From the NCBI GenBank assembly GCA_041591085.1, contig JBFHSP010000011.1, positions 1 through 33,395 of the forward strand: a stretch of 33,395 nt of DNA, written 5' to 3'. The DNA comes from Pleionea sp041591085. Its GTDB lineage: Bacteria > Pseudomonadota > Gammaproteobacteria > Enterobacterales > Kangiellaceae. Made by a program: the position numbers and the translations under genes. The notes under the pieces were generated by a model that saw only the letters and a program-made list of their open reading frames with translations, did no database searches and had not been told where the DNA came from. Of this stretch, positions 16,555 to 23,860 are shown piece after piece (the first letter of the stretch is position 1; each line of letters begins with the position of its first letter).

Positions 16555-16818
16555 TTGGCTAACATCAAATCTGCCAAAAAACGTGCACGTCAGGCAGAAG
16601 GCCGTCGTCAGCACAATGCAAGCCGTCGCTCAATGATGCGCACTCAGTTGAAAAAAGCTTTAACTGCTATCGCTACTGGCGATAAAGAAGCAGCTCAAGC
16701 AGCTTTAGTGAATGTAACCTCTGTTTTAGACCGTATGGCTAGCGGTGGTTTGATCCACAAGAATAAAGCGTCTCGTCATAAAAGCCGTTTGGCTGCTAAA
16801 GTTAAAGCACTTGCTTAA
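16555..16818 (+). CDS. rpsT: 30S ribosomal protein S20
   Basis: An 87-residue basic protein beginning MANIKSAKKRARQAEGRR, with VLDRMASGGLIHKNKASRHKSR near the end. This is the full S20 signature and the normal length. S20 binds 16S rRNA early in 30S assembly. The start codon is TTG, with a strong Shine-Dalgarno AGGAG (16543-16547) seven bases upstream. E. coli rpsT also starts with UUG, and this poor start is part of its autogenous translational control, so the TTG is probably functional. It is monocistronic, with its own promoter and a bidirectional terminator after it, and is divergent from ompA. Confidence 0.97.
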   Translation: MANIKSAKKRARQAEGRRQHNASRRSMMRTQLKKALTAIATGDKEAAQAALVNVTSVLDRMASGGLIHKNKASRHKSRLAAKVKALA

Positions 16819-16836
16819 TTAGCTTTGTTGAGATTC

Positions 16837-16865
16837 AAAAAAAACCGGCAATTGCCGGTTTTTTT
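16837..16865. terminator. Bidirectional rho-independent terminator between rpsT and obgE
   Basis: A perfect palindrome AAACCGGCAATTGCCGGTTT is flanked by an A run upstream and a T run downstream, so it works for rpsT on plus and obgE on minus. The two genes converge here. Confidence 0.92.
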
Positions 16866-16885
16866 ATACTCGTAATTTTTAACAT

Positions 16886-17995
16886 TTATAGAAGCTCATC
16901 TTCTGACATAAATGGCGGAGGAGCAATGGGCGGTAGCTCTTCTTCATCTGTTTTCAGCCCTCTTTGAGCTAAGCGCTTCTCTTCTACATGCTCTAAAATA
17001 GCCCATACAAGCTCATCGGTACCCTCGCCCGTAGCAGCAGAAATACAAAACACCGGACCATTCCATTCTATCTGAGTTAAAAAAGCTTGAACTTTCTCTT
17101 CACGATCCTCAGCATCACTTAAGATATCCATTTTATTTAAAACTAACCAACGTGGCTTTTCAGCTAGTTCTGGCTCTGACGACTCAGCAAATTTTGCAAC
17201 TTCAGCTTCTATAGTTGCGAAGTTATTTGCAGGATCTGACTCATCAAAGGGTATTAAGTCAACAATATGAAGCAGTAATTGAGTGCGGGCTAAGTGTTTT
17301 AAAAATTTGACTCCCAGCCCAGCGCCTTCTGAAGCGCCTTCAATGACACCAGGAATATCCGCAACCACAAAGCTTCGATGTGCTTGCGGTCTGACAACGC
17401 CTAAATTAGGAACTAAGGTAGTAAATGGATAATCCGCAATTTTGGGTTTTGCAGCAGAAACTTGACTAATAAACGTAGACTTTCCAGCATTTGGAAGCCC
17501 TAAAAGCCCGACATCGGCCAATACTTTTAGCTCCATTTTCAGCTCTCGCCTTTCTCCAGCTGAGCCAAAGGTTTTTTGACGAGGGGCACGGTTAACACTG
17601 CTTTTAAATCGTGTATTACCTAACCCGTGCCAACCACCACGAGCTACTAATATTTGTTGGCCGTCTTCTTTAATATCACCAATGACTTCATCCGTATTTA
17701 AATCAATGACAACTGTGCCAACGGGCACTTTTAATATTTTATCTTGGCCTTTGGCGCCAGTGCAGTTACCTGAGCCGCCATTTTCTCCTCGTTCGGCTTG
17801 ATAAAACCGCTCATAGCGATAATCTACTAGAGTATTTAACTCCGCATCACCTAATAAATAAACACTACCACCATCACCGCCATCGCCACCGTCAGGGCCA
17901 CCTTTAGGTATGTATTTTTCACGACGAAAACTGCATGTTCCGTTTCCACCATCTCCAGCAGCAACTGTGATGCTGACTTCATCGACAAATTTCAT
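16886..17995 (-). CDS. obgE: GTPase Obg/CgtA
   Basis: ObgE is an essential GTPase acting in 50S ribosome maturation and stringent-response links. The glycine-rich Obg fold fills the N-terminal 160 residues (AGDGGNGTCSFRREKYIPKG, GGPDGGDGGDGGSV, GENGGSG). The G domain has the P-loop GLPNAGKSTF, switch DYPFTT, DIPGVIEGASEGAGLG, NKMD and the SAATGEG loop. A short acidic, proline-rich tail follows. I use ATG 17995 (MKFVDEVSITV, matching E. coli MKFVDEASI), giving 369 residues; AGG lies eight bases upstream. An upstream in-frame start at 18046 is rejected because it falls inside the rpmA terminator. It follows rplU-rpmA in the conserved order, probably by read-through. Confidence 0.97.
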   Translation of the reverse strand: MKFVDEVSITVAAGDGGNGTCSFRREKYIPKGGPDGGDGGDGGSVYLLGDAELNTLVDYRYERFYQAERGENGGSGNCTGAKGQDKILKVPVGTVVIDLNTDEVIGDIKEDGQQILVARGGWHGLGNTRFKSSVNRAPRQKTFGSAGERRELKMELKVLADVGLLGLPNAGKSTFISQVSAAKPKIADYPFTTLVPNLGVVRPQAHRSFVVADIPGVIEGASEGAGLGVKFLKHLARTQLLLHIVDLIPFDESDPANNFATIEAEVAKFAESSEPELAEKPRWLVLNKMDILSDAEDREEKVQAFLTQIEWNGPVFCISAATGEGTDELVWAILEHVEEKRLAQRGLKTDEEELPPIAPPPFMSEDELL

Positions 17996-18031
17996 AACAA
18001 TACCTAAATTTAATAAATAATAATGAGCTAT

Positions 18032-18058
18032 AAAAAAGCCCCGCATAAGCGAGGCTTT
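18032..18058 (-). terminator. Terminator or attenuator after rpmA
   Basis: The minus strand reads AAAGCCTCGC-TTAT-GCGGGGCTTT, a 10-bp stem with one G-T pair, ending in six T. It lies between rpmA and obgE. With only about 35 bases to the obgE start, partial read-through probably feeds obgE. Confidence 0.8.
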
Positions 18059-18078
18059 CTATTATAAGCGATGATTGC

Positions 18079-18339
18079 TTACGCTGCAGGAATGATATTT
18101 ACAGTTTTACGATTTAACTTACCAGTTACATCGAATTTGATTTCACCTGCTACTTTAGCAAACAAGGTATGGTCTCGTCCCATACCTACGTTATCACCTG
18201 CGTGAAACTGAGTTCCACGTTGACGAACAATAATTGAGCCTGCAGAAACAGTTTCGCCACCGTATCGCTTAACTCCAAGGCGTTTCGACTCAGAATCGCG
18301 ACCGTTACGGGTACTACCACCAGCCTTCTTATGTGCCAT
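18079..18339 (-). CDS. rpmA: 50S ribosomal protein L27
   Basis: An 86-residue L27 beginning MAHKKAGGSTRNGRDSESKR, with GSIIVRQRGT and FHAGDNVGMGRDHTLFA, the complete family signature at normal length. L27 reaches the peptidyl transferase centre through its N-terminus. The N-terminus here starts directly with the mature sequence, without the cleaved extension found in Firmicutes. The Shine-Dalgarno is strong (AGAGGAG), with the start 16 bases after the rplU stop. It is cotranscribed with rplU. Confidence 0.98.
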   Translation of the reverse strand: MAHKKAGGSTRNGRDSESKRLGVKRYGGETVSAGSIIVRQRGTQFHAGDNVGMGRDHTLFAKVAGEIKFDVTGKLNRKTVNIIPAA

Positions 18340-18355
18340 GAGTATTCTCCTCTAA

Positions 18356-18667
18356 TTAACCGTTAATACCAGTGATTTTCACTTCTGTGAACCACTGACG
18401 ATGCCCCATTTGTTTACGATGGTGCTTACGGCGTCTGAACTTAACGATCATAACTTTATCGCCACGACCATGAGATACTACTTCCGCAGTAACTTTCGCT
18501 CCGTCTACATAAGGAGCTCCAACTTTTACATCAGCTCCGCTACCAACCATCAATACTTTTTCAAAATCAATTGATGCGCCAGTTTCAGCATTAAGTTTTT
18601 CTAACTTGATGCGCTGACCTTCTTTAACTCGGTGTTGTTTACCACCACTTTGAATGACCGCGAACAT
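18356..18667 (-). CDS. rplU: 50S ribosomal protein L21
   Basis: A 103-residue L21 beginning MFAVIQSGGKQHRVKEGQ, with KVGAPYVDGAKVTAEV, VMIVKFRRRKHHRKQMGHRQ and the C-terminal VKITGI, the full family signature at the usual length. It binds 23S rRNA domain II and helps L20 in 50S assembly. It is first in rplU-rpmA(-obgE), with Shine-Dalgarno TGGAG nine bases before ATG. It is transcribed from a GC-discriminator promoter with a leader of about 105 bases. Confidence 0.98.
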   Translation of the reverse strand: MFAVIQSGGKQHRVKEGQRIKLEKLNAETGASIDFEKVLMVGSGADVKVGAPYVDGAKVTAEVVSHGRGDKVMIVKFRRRKHHRKQMGHRQWFTEVKITGING

Positions 18668-18780
18668 GCGTGCGTCTCCAATAAATAACCCCAGAGATGA
18701 TTGAAACTTCTAAAACCAAACCTGCGGGCTGTGTGAAAATGTTTACCCTAAACGGGCTCTATCCCAAAATTGGGTCGCGC

Positions 18781-18809
18781 ATTGTATGCAATATCACCTG
18801 TCAAAGCAA
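18781..18809 (-). promoter_or_regulatory. Promoter of rplU-rpmA(-obgE)
   Basis: The minus strand has TTGCTT (18804-18809), exactly 17 bases, then TACAAT (18781-18786), followed by the GC-rich GCGCGACC discriminator usual for ppGpp-controlled ribosomal promoters. The predicted start near 18774 leaves a leader of about 105 bases, which includes the CCCAAAATTGGG dyad (18763-18774) and a GTTTA-CCC-TAAAC dyad (18741-18753). Confidence 0.65.
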
Positions 18810-18862
18810 GTAATTATTGTTTCATTTCAGGCTGTTATCGACTAAAAAGCCTGAATAATTAC

Positions 18863-18891
18863 TTGACCCAATGCGATCAGATCAATAGCAT
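18863..18891 (+). promoter_or_regulatory. Candidate promoter of ispB
   Basis: TTGACC (18863-18868, five of six), a 17-base spacer and TAGCAT (18886-18891, four of six), about 75 bases before the ispB ATG. A second TTGACC at 18939 with TATAAA beside the ATG would start transcription inside the gene and is less likely. Together with the rplU promoter and leader this accounts for the 300-base divergent gap 18668-18967; I saw no small gene in it. Confidence 0.5.
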
Positions 18892-18967
18892 TCTCGCCCA
18901 ACTGTCCGAACAGTGAAAACAGCTGTTCAATAACCACTTTGACCGGTGCAACATAAGCGAATTATAA

Positions 18968-19957
18968 ATGACCGAGCAAACCTCTCAAGCATTAACGTTT
19001 GAGCAAATAAAACAACTCGCCGAATTCGATATAGAGCTAACCAATCAGCTCATTATTGATGAACTTAAAAGTGATGTCGCCTTAATTAATCAACTGGGTT
19101 ATTACATTGTAAATAGCGGTGGCAAAAGACTTCGTCCCCTGCTCGCCTTATTATGTGCCCAAGCCTTAGACTATAAAGGCAATGCTCATCATCTTATCGC
19201 TGCCATTATAGAATTTATCCATACTGCAACACTGTTGCATGACGATGTGGTTGATGACTCGGATATGCGCCGAGGCCAAGAAACCGCAAACGCCTTGTTT
19301 GGCAATGAAGCCAGTGTACTAACGGGTGATTTTTTATACTCACGCGCATTTCAAATGATGGTTCGAGTCAACTCCATGGAAGTGATGCATTTATTGGCCG
19401 ACACCACCAATTTAATTGCTGAAGGCGAAGTTTTACAGCTAATGAACTGTAATGAACCCGATCTATCAGAAGATCAATATTACGAAGTGATTCGGCGCAA
19501 AACTGCGATTTTATTTGCCGCTGCTTGCGCCAGTGCCGCCATCATTACCGGCAACCAACAACATCGAGACAAACTTCACGATTACGGCCTCAACCTTGGC
19601 ATGGCATTTCAAGTTATTGACGATCTGCTCGACTACACCTCTAATGCTGCAGTTATGGGGAAGAATGTCGGAGACGATTTAGCTGAAGGCAAACCAACAC
19701 TTCCAGTGATGCATGCAATGAAAATGGGTTCATCAGAACAATCAGAGCTTATTCGACAAGCCATTATTGATGGAGATAGATCAAAGATTGAGCAAATTTT
19801 AAACATAGTCGAAGAAACCGGTAGTATTGATTATTCATTTAAACAAGCTCAAATTTTTACCGAAAGAGCCATCCTTGCGCTAACAGAGCTAAACGAGAGT
19901 CCTTTTAAAAGCGCATTAATCAGCATTGCTCAACTAGCCTTAAAAAGAAACCAATGA
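18968..19957 (+). CDS. ispB: Octaprenyl (polyprenyl) diphosphate synthase
   Basis: A trans-prenyltransferase that elongates farnesyl diphosphate with IPP to the side chain of ubiquinone/menaquinone. The 329 residues match the family (323 in E. coli). Motifs are GGKRLRPLL, the first Asp-rich motif LLHDDVVDDSDMRRG (DDxxD), GDFLYSRAFQMM, GEVLQLMN, and the second Asp-rich motif FQVIDDLLDYTSN with GKNVGDDLAEGKPTLP. The ATG is chosen by length and alignment; the Shine-Dalgarno is weak. It is divergent from rplU, as in E. coli and Pseudomonas. Chain length (octa- versus nona-prenyl) cannot be read from the sequence by eye. Confidence 0.95.
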   Translation: MTEQTSQALTFEQIKQLAEFDIELTNQLIIDELKSDVALINQLGYYIVNSGGKRLRPLLALLCAQALDYKGNAHHLIAAIIEFIHTATLLHDDVVDDSDMRRGQETANALFGNEASVLTGDFLYSRAFQMMVRVNSMEVMHLLADTTNLIAEGEVLQLMNCNEPDLSEDQYYEVIRRKTAILFAAACASAAIITGNQQHRDKLHDYGLNLGMAFQVIDDLLDYTSNAAVMGKNVGDDLAEGKPTLPVMHAMKMGSSEQSELIRQAIIDGDRSKIEQILNIVEETGSIDYSFKQAQIFTERAILALTELNESPFKSALISIAQLALKRNQ

Positions 19958-20033
19958 TGACTCTAAAACAGAGCTTATAATCTAAACCTATACGAACAAG
20001 GAAAATGTTAATCAATACACCTAGATAATTGTC

Positions 20034-20059
20034 AAGTATTCACTGGTTGGAATACTTTT
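20034..20059 (+). terminator. Weak terminator-like hairpin downstream of ispB
   Basis: A perfect 8-bp inverted repeat AAGTATTC/GAATACTT with an 8-base loop, followed only by two extra T. It is AT-rich and weak, but it is the only such structure near the ispB end (76 bases past the stop). Its 3' half overlaps the candidate promoter of the next operon. Confidence 0.35.
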
Positions 20060-20076
20060 CTAATGCAAAATATGAT
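20047..20076 (+). promoter_or_regulatory. Candidate promoter of the 2-oxoacid oxidoreductase operon
   Basis: TTGGAA (20047-20052, four of six), an 18-base spacer, then TATGAT (20071-20076, five of six). The predicted start near 20083 is five bases before the large leader hairpin, leaving a 5' leader of about 138 bases. Confidence 0.4.
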
Positions 20077-20087
20077 ACAAAGTGCTC

Positions 20088-20200
20088 TTTGATTGGGAGC
20101 GGTCATATCAAGACATAAATAGGCCGTTTGTCCCAATTAAAGGTTTGTAAAAATAACTCAAGCAAAATCAATAAAAACATCACCAATCATTACGATTGGT
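20088..20200 (+). ncRNA. Candidate structured 5' leader RNA with alternative pairings
   Basis: Hairpin 1 pairs 20088-20104 with 20122-20141: 11 bp (UUUGAUUGGGA with UCCCAAUUAAA, one G-U), then a 3-base bulge on the 3' side, then 6 bp (GCGGUC with GGCCGU, two G-U), around a 17-base loop. Hairpin 2 (ACCAAUC 182-188 with GAUUGGU 194-200, last three digits of 20xxx) has a 5-base loop and ends just before the Shine-Dalgarno AAGGAAGAAGG. The GAUUGG of hairpin 1 could instead pair with CCAAUC of hairpin 2, and CCAAUU of hairpin 1 with GAUUGG of hairpin 2. No T-run follows either hairpin, so control of translation is more likely than attenuation. This is a by-eye prediction. Confidence 0.4.
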
Positions 20201-20220
20201 AAAGAAGGAAGAAGGTACGA

Positions 20221-22005
20221 GTGAAACCAACAGATACCCAGAACCCCGAATATTTCCATAAGGTGGTTGACTGCCAGTATGCATGCCCTGCGCATACTCC
20301 GGTACCAGAATATATTCGTCTGATCGCACAAAAGCGCTACTCCGATGCGTACATGATCAATTGGCAGAGCAATGTATTTCCTGGGGTATTAGGAAGAACT
20401 TGCGATCGCCCTTGTGAGCCAGCTTGCCGAAGAGGCAGAGTTGATGAGGAGCCAGTGGCCATTTGCCGCCTAAAACGCGTTGCCGCCGATATGAAAGACG
20501 ATGTTAAACACCGTATGCCTGCAATTCCTTCGAATAAAAATGGCAAGCGTGTCGCTTTAATTGGTGGTGGCCCTGCATCTTTAACCGTTGCACGAGACTT
20601 GGCTCCTCTTGGTTACAGTATCGATTTATACGATGCTCAGTCAGCCGGCGGTGGATTCATGCGTAGCCAAATTCCTTCTTTCCGATTACCAGAGTCGGTC
20701 CTAAATGAAGAAGTGGGTTACATTCTTGATATGGGTATCGAAACCCACTTCAATTGTTTTGTGTCTAGTTTAAAAGACATACTCGACAAACAGTATGACG
20801 CCGTATTTGTTGGTACAGGAGCTCCAAGAGGCAAAGATTTAAACCGCCTTCCAGGACGTGAAGCGGGTGATGCCAACATTCATGTTGGCATTGAATGGCT
20901 TGCGAATGTGGCCTTTGAGCATACCCATAAAATTGGCAAAAAAGTTTTGGTGTTAGGCGGCGGTAATACTGCCATGGACTGCTGTCGTACCGCGAAACGT
21001 ATTGGCGGTGAAGATGTTCGTGTTGTAGTTCGATCTCCTAAAGCAGAAATGAAAGCATCACCATGGGAAATTGAAGATACCGAACACGAAGACATTCCAA
21101 TTTATGAAAATCACAGTCCAAAAGAGTTCGTTACCCAAAACGGTAAGCTCGTTGGAATGAACTTTGAAAAAGTGGTTGCCGAATATGATGAATCTGGTAA
21201 GAGAAAATTAGTACCAACCGGTGAAATTGTTTATATGGAATGCGACGATGTGCTGATGGCGATTGGACAAGAAAACTCATTCCCTTGGATTGAGCGTGAT
21301 CTTGGCCTAGAGTTTGGCGAATGGGATATGCCAATTGTTGACGAAACCACTTTCCAATCAACTTTACCTAAAGTTTTTTTTGGTGGAGACGCAGCGTTTG
21401 GTCCTAAAAATGTTATTACTGCGGTAGCACATGGTCACCAAGCGGCGGTTTCAATTGATTTATTCTTAAATGGTTTAAGCGTTACCGAGCGCCCCGCTCC
21501 TTATACGAACTTAATGACCCAAAAAATGGGCTTTCATGAGTGGACTTACGATAATTATGTTAGTGACGATGATCGCAACATTGTGCCATTAGCGGATAAG
21601 GCGACCGCATTAAAAGATCGTAAGCTTGAAGTTGAATTAGGCTTTGATTTTAAACAAGCTTACGCTGAAGCGGAACGTTGTTTAAATTGTGATGTTCAAA
21701 CCGTTTTCACTGATAGTAAATGTATCGAATGTGATGCCTGCGCCGATATTTGTCCAACCGACTGCATCAACTTTATTGAAAATGACGAAGAGCCTGCTCT
21801 TAGAGCAAAATTAAAAGCACCAGCAAAAAATACAGAACAAGCCATTATGGTTTCTGGCGCTTTAAAAACTGGTCGCGTGCTTGTTAAAGACGAAAATGTT
21901 TGTTTGCACTGCGGTTTATGCTCAGAACGCTGTCCCACATCTGCTTGGGATATGCAGAAATTCTTGTACAACGTAGCCACCGCTGGTGTCGGCACAAAGG
22001 TTTAG
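20221..22005 (+). CDS. GltD-like FAD/NAD(P)H oxidoreductase subunit with two [4Fe-4S] ferredoxin motifs (KorC-like)
   Basis: A 594-residue electron-transfer subunit. The N-terminal Cys-rich domain resembles the glutamate synthase small subunit (Cys18, Cys22, then GRTCDRPCEPACRRG with Cys61, 65, 69). An FAD-binding motif (VALIGGGPASL, 111-121) is followed by an NAD(P)H motif (VLVLGGGNTAMDC, 242-254) and the flavin C-terminal motif FFGGDAAFGPKNVITAVAHG (386-405). The C-terminus has Cys487/Cys490 and two ferredoxin clusters: Cys501, 504, 507, 511 and Cys561, 564, 567, 571. The start codon is GTG with AGAAGG five bases upstream. Since it precedes alpha-gamma and beta subunits of a 2-oxoacid:ferredoxin oxidoreductase, it probably passes electrons between that core and NADP(H), as in the KorABC enzyme I recall from Azoarcus evansii. 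It is not a glutamate synthase small subunit, as no gltB is present here. Confidence 0.85.
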   Translation: MKPTDTQNPEYFHKVVDCQYACPAHTPVPEYIRLIAQKRYSDAYMINWQSNVFPGVLGRTCDRPCEPACRRGRVDEEPVAICRLKRVAADMKDDVKHRMPAIPSNKNGKRVALIGGGPASLTVARDLAPLGYSIDLYDAQSAGGGFMRSQIPSFRLPESVLNEEVGYILDMGIETHFNCFVSSLKDILDKQYDAVFVGTGAPRGKDLNRLPGREAGDANIHVGIEWLANVAFEHTHKIGKKVLVLGGGNTAMDCCRTAKRIGGEDVRVVVRSPKAEMKASPWEIEDTEHEDIPIYENHSPKEFVTQNGKLVGMNFEKVVAEYDESGKRKLVPTGEIVYMECDDVLMAIGQENSFPWIERDLGLEFGEWDMPIVDETTFQSTLPKVFFGGDAAFGPKNVITAVAHGHQAAVSIDLFLNGLSVTERPAPYTNLMTQKMGFHEWTYDNYVSDDDRNIVPLADKATALKDRKLEVELGFDFKQAYAEAERCLNCDVQTVFTDSKCIECDACADICPTDCINFIENDEEPALRAKLKAPAKNTEQAIMVSGALKTGRVLVKDENVCLHCGLCSERCPTSAWDMQKFLYNVATAGVGTKV

Positions 22006-22009
22006 CAAC

Positions 22010-23845
22010 ATGCGAAGAATAGAAGCTATTAACGATTTCGTTATCAAATTTGCCAACATCAATGGAACTGGTTCTGCAAGTGCAAATAACATGTTTGCCA
22101 AATCCATTTTTCGTTGTGGCATTCCAGTAACTCCAAAAAATATTTTTCCTTCGAACATTCAAGGCTTACCAACATGGTATGAAGTTCGAGTCAGTGAAAA
22201 AGGTTACTTAGGACGCCGTGGTGGTGTTGATTTTATGGTGGCTACCAATGGTCAAACTTTAGCCCAAGATTTTAATGAAGTATTACCGGGCGGTTATTTT
22301 TTGTATGACTCATCTAAACCGTTGCCAAATTCATTTAATCGAGATGACATTCACCTAATTGGTATACCATTGACTGAAATTTGTATTAAAGAATATACCG
22401 ATCCTCGTCATCGCCAGTTGTTTAAAAACATCATCTACGTAGGTGCGATGTCTTATCTATTAAGCATTCCATTTCAAGTGTTTCAGCAACTGGTTCAAGA
22501 TCAGTTTACCGGTAAAGAAAAACTGATTACTCCAAATATTCATGCATTAGAGCTTGGTTATCGCTATGCACAAGAGCATTATACTGATGTATGCGGATTA
22601 AAAATTGAATCGCGAGATCTTAACCAAGGTAAAATTCTGGTTGATGGAAATACTGGAACCGCGTTAGGAGCCATTTATGCCGGAGCCACGGTAGTTGGTT
22701 GGTACCCTATTACGCCTTCGACTTCAGTAGTAGATGCGTTCGAAACCTATTGTAAACGCCTCAGAATCGATCCTGCCACTGGCAAGAAAAACTATGCCAT
22801 AGTGCAAGCGGAAGATGAACTTGCGGCCATGGGTATGGTTATTGGTGCTAGCTGGAATGGTGCTCGCTCTTTTACCGCCACATCAGGCCCAGGTGTTTCA
22901 TTAATGAGTGAATTTTTAGGCTTAGCTTATTTTGCCGAAGTTCCAGCAGTGTTAATTAATGTTCAACGAGCGGGTCCCTCAACCGGTATGCCCACTCGTA
23001 CTCAACAGTCCGATATTTTAGCCTGTGCTTATGCCTCTCACGGTGATACCAAACAACTGTGTTTATATCCGGCTAATCCAAAAGAATGTTTTGAAATGAG
23101 CAACGATGCATTTGAACTTTCAGAATATTTACAAACGCCGGTTATCGTACTGAGTGATCTCGACTTAGGAATGAACGATAACCTTTGTGATGCGTTTACC
23201 TGGGACGATAAAACCGTATACAACCGAGGTAAAGTGCTCAACAAAGAACAACTTGATGAACTCACCGAGCGGTGGGGTCGCTACCTAGATAAAGATGGTG
23301 AAGGCATTGGTTACAGAACCATTCCGGGCACCCACCCAACTAAAGGTAGCTATTTTACTCGTGGTTCATCCCACGACGAATACGCAGCTTACACTGAAAG
23401 CTCCGAAGCCTACGTTCGTTCTATGCAACGTCTTGAAAAGAAATGGGAAACAGCAAAGAGTCGCGTGCCCAAGCCAATCGTTAAAATAAACGATGCGTCA
23501 AGTAACATCGGCTTACTTTACTTTGGCACCAGTACTGATGCAGCCCTAGAAGCGATCGACATGCTTGAAGCAAAAAAACATTCAGTCAATGGCATTCAAA
23601 TTAAAGCTTTTCCATTTACTCAGGAAGTAGAAGCTTTCATCCAAAAACACGACACCGTTTTTGTTATCGAACAAAATCGAGATGCACAAATGAAAAGCTT
23701 ATTGGTAAATGAATACGGCTTAAATCCATCCAAATTGCTTTCTGTACTCAATTACGATGGTATGCCAATAACCGCATCCTTTATTTTTGACCAAGTGCTC
23801 AATGTGATTGAACACAAAAACGTTTCATCCATTCAAACAGCTTAA
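22010..23845 (+). CDS. 2-oxoacid:ferredoxin oxidoreductase, fused gamma-alpha subunit (KorA-like, probably 2-oxoglutarate)
   Basis: A 611-residue fusion. Residues about 1-190 are the gamma domain (ANINGTGSASANNMFAKSIF, VRVSEKGYLGRRGGVDFMV). From about residue 205 comes the alpha (pyrimidine-binding) domain: GATVVGWYPITPSTSVVDAF, QAEDELAAMGMVIGASWNG, FTATSGPGVSLMSEFLGLA, and NVQRAGPSTGMPTRTQQSDIL (first 20 at 317-336), then the transketolase C-terminal-like domain (KIN and VFVIEQNRDAQM). The TSGPG and RxGPSTGMPT pattern is typical of the KorA branch, so 2-oxoglutarate is the likeliest substrate. The frame opens at a GTG (21986) overlapping the previous gene, but ATG 22010 has AAAGG nine bases upstream and starts four bases after the previous stop. 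It carries no ferredoxin domain of its own; electrons must leave via the beta-subunit cluster and the neighbouring GltD-like subunit. Confidence 0.88.
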   Translation: MRRIEAINDFVIKFANINGTGSASANNMFAKSIFRCGIPVTPKNIFPSNIQGLPTWYEVRVSEKGYLGRRGGVDFMVATNGQTLAQDFNEVLPGGYFLYDSSKPLPNSFNRDDIHLIGIPLTEICIKEYTDPRHRQLFKNIIYVGAMSYLLSIPFQVFQQLVQDQFTGKEKLITPNIHALELGYRYAQEHYTDVCGLKIESRDLNQGKILVDGNTGTALGAIYAGATVVGWYPITPSTSVVDAFETYCKRLRIDPATGKKNYAIVQAEDELAAMGMVIGASWNGARSFTATSGPGVSLMSEFLGLAYFAEVPAVLINVQRAGPSTGMPTRTQQSDILACAYASHGDTKQLCLYPANPKECFEMSNDAFELSEYLQTPVIVLSDLDLGMNDNLCDAFTWDDKTVYNRGKVLNKEQLDELTERWGRYLDKDGEGIGYRTIPGTHPTKGSYFTRGSSHDEYAAYTESSEAYVRSMQRLEKKWETAKSRVPKPIVKINDASSNIGLLYFGTSTDAALEAIDMLEAKKHSVNGIQIKAFPFTQEVEAFIQKHDTVFVIEQNRDAQMKSLLVNEYGLNPSKLLSVLNYDGMPITASFIFDQVLNVIEHKNVSSIQTA

Positions 23846-23860
23846 GGTGGAATAGATTAT

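Noticed and set aside
16430..16636. Plus-strand frame overlapping the rpsT promoter and start
   Set aside because: It runs through the rpsT promoter and Shine-Dalgarno in a different frame from S20; the S20 match is unambiguous.
17996..18046. Upstream extension of obgE to 18046
   Set aside because: It starts inside the rpmA terminator hairpin, and the Obg family starts at MKFVDE (17995).
20089..20111. TTGAT...ATCAA pair resembling an FNR box before the 2-oxoacid oxidoreductase operon
   Set aside because: The half-sites are 13 bases apart instead of four, and the left half belongs to the leader hairpin.
20221..22005. Glutamate synthase small subunit (gltD)
   Set aside because: The two extra ferredoxin clusters and the operon with 2-oxoacid oxidoreductase subunits, with no gltB, argue for a different role.
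21986..22009. GTG start of the gamma-alpha subunit inside the preceding gene
   Set aside because: ATG 22010 has a well-spaced AAAGG and lies just after the preceding stop codon.
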